Below the pieces are notes generated by a model. That model was not told the origin of the DNA. It saw nothing but the letters and a program-made list of their open reading frames with translations, and did not search any database. The position numbers were made by a program, and so were the translations under genes. Shown here in pieces: positions 62,121 through 64,000 of a stretch of DNA of 64,000 nucleotides. Origin of the DNA: Streptomyces lydicus (lineage in GTDB: Bacteria; Actinomycetota; Actinomycetes; Streptomycetales; Streptomycetaceae); NCBI RefSeq assembly GCF_004125265.1, contig NZ_RDTE01000001.1, positions 372,001-436,000 on the forward strand, given 5' to 3'. Positions within the stretch are counted from its first letter, which is position 1. Each line of letters starts with the position of its first letter.

Positions 62121-62786
62121 TCAGGCCCGGCAGTCGGCTCGAATGCCAAGGAGGGACTCAAGGCTGGCCACGGTGCTGTCTTCGTCGGTGGCGTGCACGG
62201 TATGGATGCCGAGCTCGGCCGCCGGCGGCAGATTCCCGAGGTGATCATCCACGAACACGCACTGGGGACCGGACAAGCCCAGACGGTCAAGGGTGGTCTG
62301 GTAAATCACCGAATCAGGCTTGGCGATCCCCTCGATTTCGCTGATGACGGTCACGTCGAACAGCTCCATCACGCCGATGTGGGCGTATGGGTCGTATGGG
62401 TCCAGGCCGAAGGAATTCGACAGCATCGCCAGCTTCATCCCGGCGGACCGGGCAGCCTTGGCGAAGGCGATCATCCCGGCCGCAGGACGAACATCAGACC
62501 AGACGCGGCCCATGAGGTTCTCCCCGTCGTTCAGGCCGAGGAGGACAGCGATGCGCGTGTTGAAGTCGGCTTGGTCCATCGCCCCGACTTCGAGGGCTCT
62601 ATAGTGCTGGCGGGCCTCAGGGTGGGTGTTGAGCGTCGTACGCCACGCGTCCGCTGCCAGCCCCTGCGAGGCACACCACCGCTCGTGAGCCGGGTAGACG
62701 ACTTCTGTGAGCACTCCGGCGAAGTCGAGAATCAGCCCTCGAATGGGACAATGCTCGGTGTCGGCTACAGGAACAGTTTCAGGCAT
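62121..62786 (-). CDS. HAD-superfamily hydrolase
   Basis: 221 residues, ATG at 62786 with AAAGGA upstream. Motif I LDFAGVLTE (near 20-28) has the nucleophile Asp but Ala at the general-acid +2 position, seen in the DFGGV-type branch (epoxide hydrolase/haloacid dehalogenase-like). Motif II LSNS, motif III GIAKPDSVIY and motif IV VFVDDHLGN are present. Substrate unknown. Confidence 0.8.
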   Translation of the reverse strand: MPETVPVADTEHCPIRGLILDFAGVLTEVVYPAHERWCASQGLAADAWRTTLNTHPEARQHYRALEVGAMDQADFNTRIAVLLGLNDGENLMGRVWSDVRPAAGMIAFAKAARSAGMKLAMLSNSFGLDPYDPYAHIGVMELFDVTVISEIEGIAKPDSVIYQTTLDRLGLSGPQCVFVDDHLGNLPPAAELGIHTVHATDEDSTVASLESLLGIRADCRA

Positions 62787-63119
62787 GCTGAGGATGTCCT
62801 TTCGTGGGTGGCCTCACGATGGACGGTACGGCACCGAGCTAGACGCGCGGCACAATAAGCGACGACCCGATTGCACCAGGAAGCATCGTTGGCGCGTTGC
62901 CGGCCAGACCGGGGTGTCGGCCAGCGGCCTCCGAGGCGAGGCGGACAGGTTCAGCGGCGGGGTCGCGTGCGAGCTGGTCACCGCCGCCACCCCACACAGC
63001 AGCGGACTACTACCGCGGGCTGACCGAGTCATGAAATCCTCACGATAGCGAGGGCAGATTGGACCCGGGAAATTCTCTTTCGAGTCCTTCCCTCCACGTT
63101 CCGGCGACTGGCTGTGACG
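62787..63119. other. Intergenic gap
   Basis: About 330 bases between two minus-strand genes, containing the HAD gene promoter presumably. No coding frame or strong repeat recognised. Confidence 0.45.
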
Positions 63120-63356
63120 TCAGGAGGCGCTCTCAGCCTCAGCGTCCAGCACCTCGTACCTGAGGTTCTGATACTGGATCGCTGCCCCCTCGCCGAGAGG
63201 GATCCCCCACCCCTTCTCCGCCTCGTAGCCAGCCGCAGTGAGCTGGGCACTCAGGTGCCCGGCGGCGATGTACGGGCTGTCGAAGCCCCGAGACGTCATC
63301 GCGCTTGTCTCCAGGTCGGTGAACTGAGCTTTGTAGCGATTGCTACTGTTTGGCAT
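63120..63356 (-). CDS. Small hypothetical protein
   Basis: 78 residues from the ATG at 63356 with GAGG 4 bases upstream; a longer frame exists without support. Residues 20-78 (SPYIAAGHLSAQLTAAGYEA, then WGIPLGEGAAIQYQNLRYEV) look globular. Local GC is lower than average. Function unknown. Confidence 0.5.
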   Translation of the reverse strand: MPNSSNRYKAQFTDLETSAMTSRGFDSPYIAAGHLSAQLTAAGYEAEKGWGIPLGEGAAIQYQNLRYEVLDAEAESAS

Positions 63357-63506
63357 AGTTCCTCGATCGTCCGGTCGCTCTATGTTGGCCAGTGGGTGGA
63401 GTCGTTTCGCCGGGACCAGTATGGCCGTTTCGTTGGTCACTGCCATGAAGATGGCCAGGTGAAGAAGCCCTTTGCCCCTTGCGAATAGCCTCAGGGAGGC
63501 CAGGAT

Positions 63507-64000
63507 CTATCCGTCCTGTTCCTTGGCGATTCCGCTCGTGAGGAGCGCGGTGTCGGCGGCGCGCACTCGGCGCTCCTCACGGTCCCGACGAACCCACTGA
63601 ATCATCGCATGCGCGAACCCGAGGGCTGTGCCTGCGTAGGCGAGGACCATCGCGTTTCCGAAGGCCGCATCCATGACCTCGGGGGTCATGTGTTGCGGCC
63701 CGGCATGCATCGCGGCCGCCACCATCCAGACAGTGGTGGCGGCACAGCTGGGGATGCTCCACAACAGGGCTACCGTCATCGGACGGCGCAGTGGCATTGC
63801 GGTAGCCAGCCCCAGCCCCTGCCGCATGGCCCGCATCTGGGACTCGCTGCGGCGCGCGGCGGCCGACCGAGCCACCGCTGCGGCAAGGGCCGCTGCCGTG
63901 AGCAGCAGAGCCAGGACGGCAAGGAACAGTGGGTCGACGGGCAACGGCAGGGTGATGGTGGCGACGACCGCGAACGCCGTTACGAACAATGTGGTGGAGA
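63507..64000 (-). CDS. Small membrane protein (5' end may be outside window)
   Basis: The frame is open from the stop at 63507 to the window edge; a TTG at 63989 could start it, but the real start may be beyond. About four hydrophobic segments (PLFLAVLALLLTAAALAAAV; VALLWSIPSCAATTVWMVAA; NAMVLAYAGTALGFAHAM) and a basic C-terminus. No family recognised. Confidence 0.6.
   Translation of the reverse strand, partial: STTLFVTAFAVVATITLPLPVDPLFLAVLALLLTAAALAAAVARSAAARRSESQMRAMRQGLGLATAMPLRRPMTVALLWSIPSCAATTVWMVAAAMHAGPQHMTPEVMDAAFGNAMVLAYAGTALGFAHAMIQWVRRDREERRVRAADTALLTSGIAKEQDG

Noticed and set aside
1..64000. CRISPR array, tRNA, rRNA or intact insertion sequence
   Set aside because: No regularly spaced repeats, no recognisable tRNA cloverleaf consensus and no intact transposase were seen, though a software scan would be more reliable.

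Overview
The window is high-GC DNA with long GC-rich third-position coding patterns, GTG/TTG starts, many ATGA/GTGA stop-start overlaps and typical actinomycete families (DUF5753/DUF397 regulators, a conservon with two P450s, DUF574-type methyltransferase, lasso peptide and NRPS genes). It reads as an accessory part of a Streptomyces (or close relative) chromosome. No rRNA, tRNA, CRISPR array or intact transposase was seen.

Layout. 1-10.4 kb, minus strand: methyltransferases, a Nudix-aminoglycoside-phosphotransferase fusion, an isoaspartyl-methyltransferase-like protein with an MFS exporter, a protein with three tandem Nudix domains, a one-piece ABC transporter and a PP2C-like protein. 10.5-13.8 kb: a small HTH-like gene, a broken phosphotransferase, a P-loop kinase and an HTH/TPR regulator. 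14.0-17.9 kb, plus strand: a compact lasso peptide operon (precursor, cyclase, RRE protein, leader peptidase) ending in a protein-L-isoaspartyl methyltransferase homologue, the gene set known to make aspartimide-modified lasso peptides. 18.4-21 kb: mixed region with a broken nucleotide-sugar dehydrogenase, a glycosyltransferase and a HAD hydrolase. 21.2-32.7 kb: an HTH regulator divergent from two TauD-family oxygenases across an array of eight CGCCAC motifs, followed by a small conserved protein and a dimodular NRPS (A-T-C-A-T-E-TE). 33.0-34.5 kb: convergent to the NRPS, a Tritrichomonas-type IMP dehydrogenase, a candidate self-resistance enzyme.

34.8-40.4 kb, minus strand: a metal-binding-like hypothetical protein, a second MFS exporter, a DUF574-type methyltransferase, a coupled small ORF, a CPBP-like membrane protein and a DUF5753 regulator. 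40.7-47.9 kb: a STAND (NB-ARC/TPR) protein preceded by decayed regulator and STAS fragments, then an HTH-Nudix-Nudix operon and unknown genes. 48.0-50.6 kb: a resolvase-like protein with a small membrane protein, and a DUF5753/DUF397 pair. 51-58.7 kb: a conservon (sensor kinase-like CvnA, roadblock CvnB, DUF742 CvnC, GTPase-like CvnD) with a CYP157-like and a CYP154-like P450, a methyltransferase downstream and a GH15 trehalase/glucoamylase-like enzyme upstream. 58.9-64 kb: a zincin-like protein, another resolvase-like protein, an HTH/TPR regulator, a HAD protein and small genes.

How genes work together. Two biosynthetic systems stand out: the lasso operon, likely controlled by the divergent HTH/TPR gene, and the NRPS/TauD operon, likely controlled by the divergent HTH gene through the CGCCAC array and possibly protected by the convergent IMP dehydrogenase. 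The most unexpected non-coding signal is a pair of related multi-hairpin elements (48.0-48.17 kb and 59.85-60.03 kb) that share sequence blocks and show compensatory stem changes. Each lies downstream of a resolvase-like gene on the minus strand.
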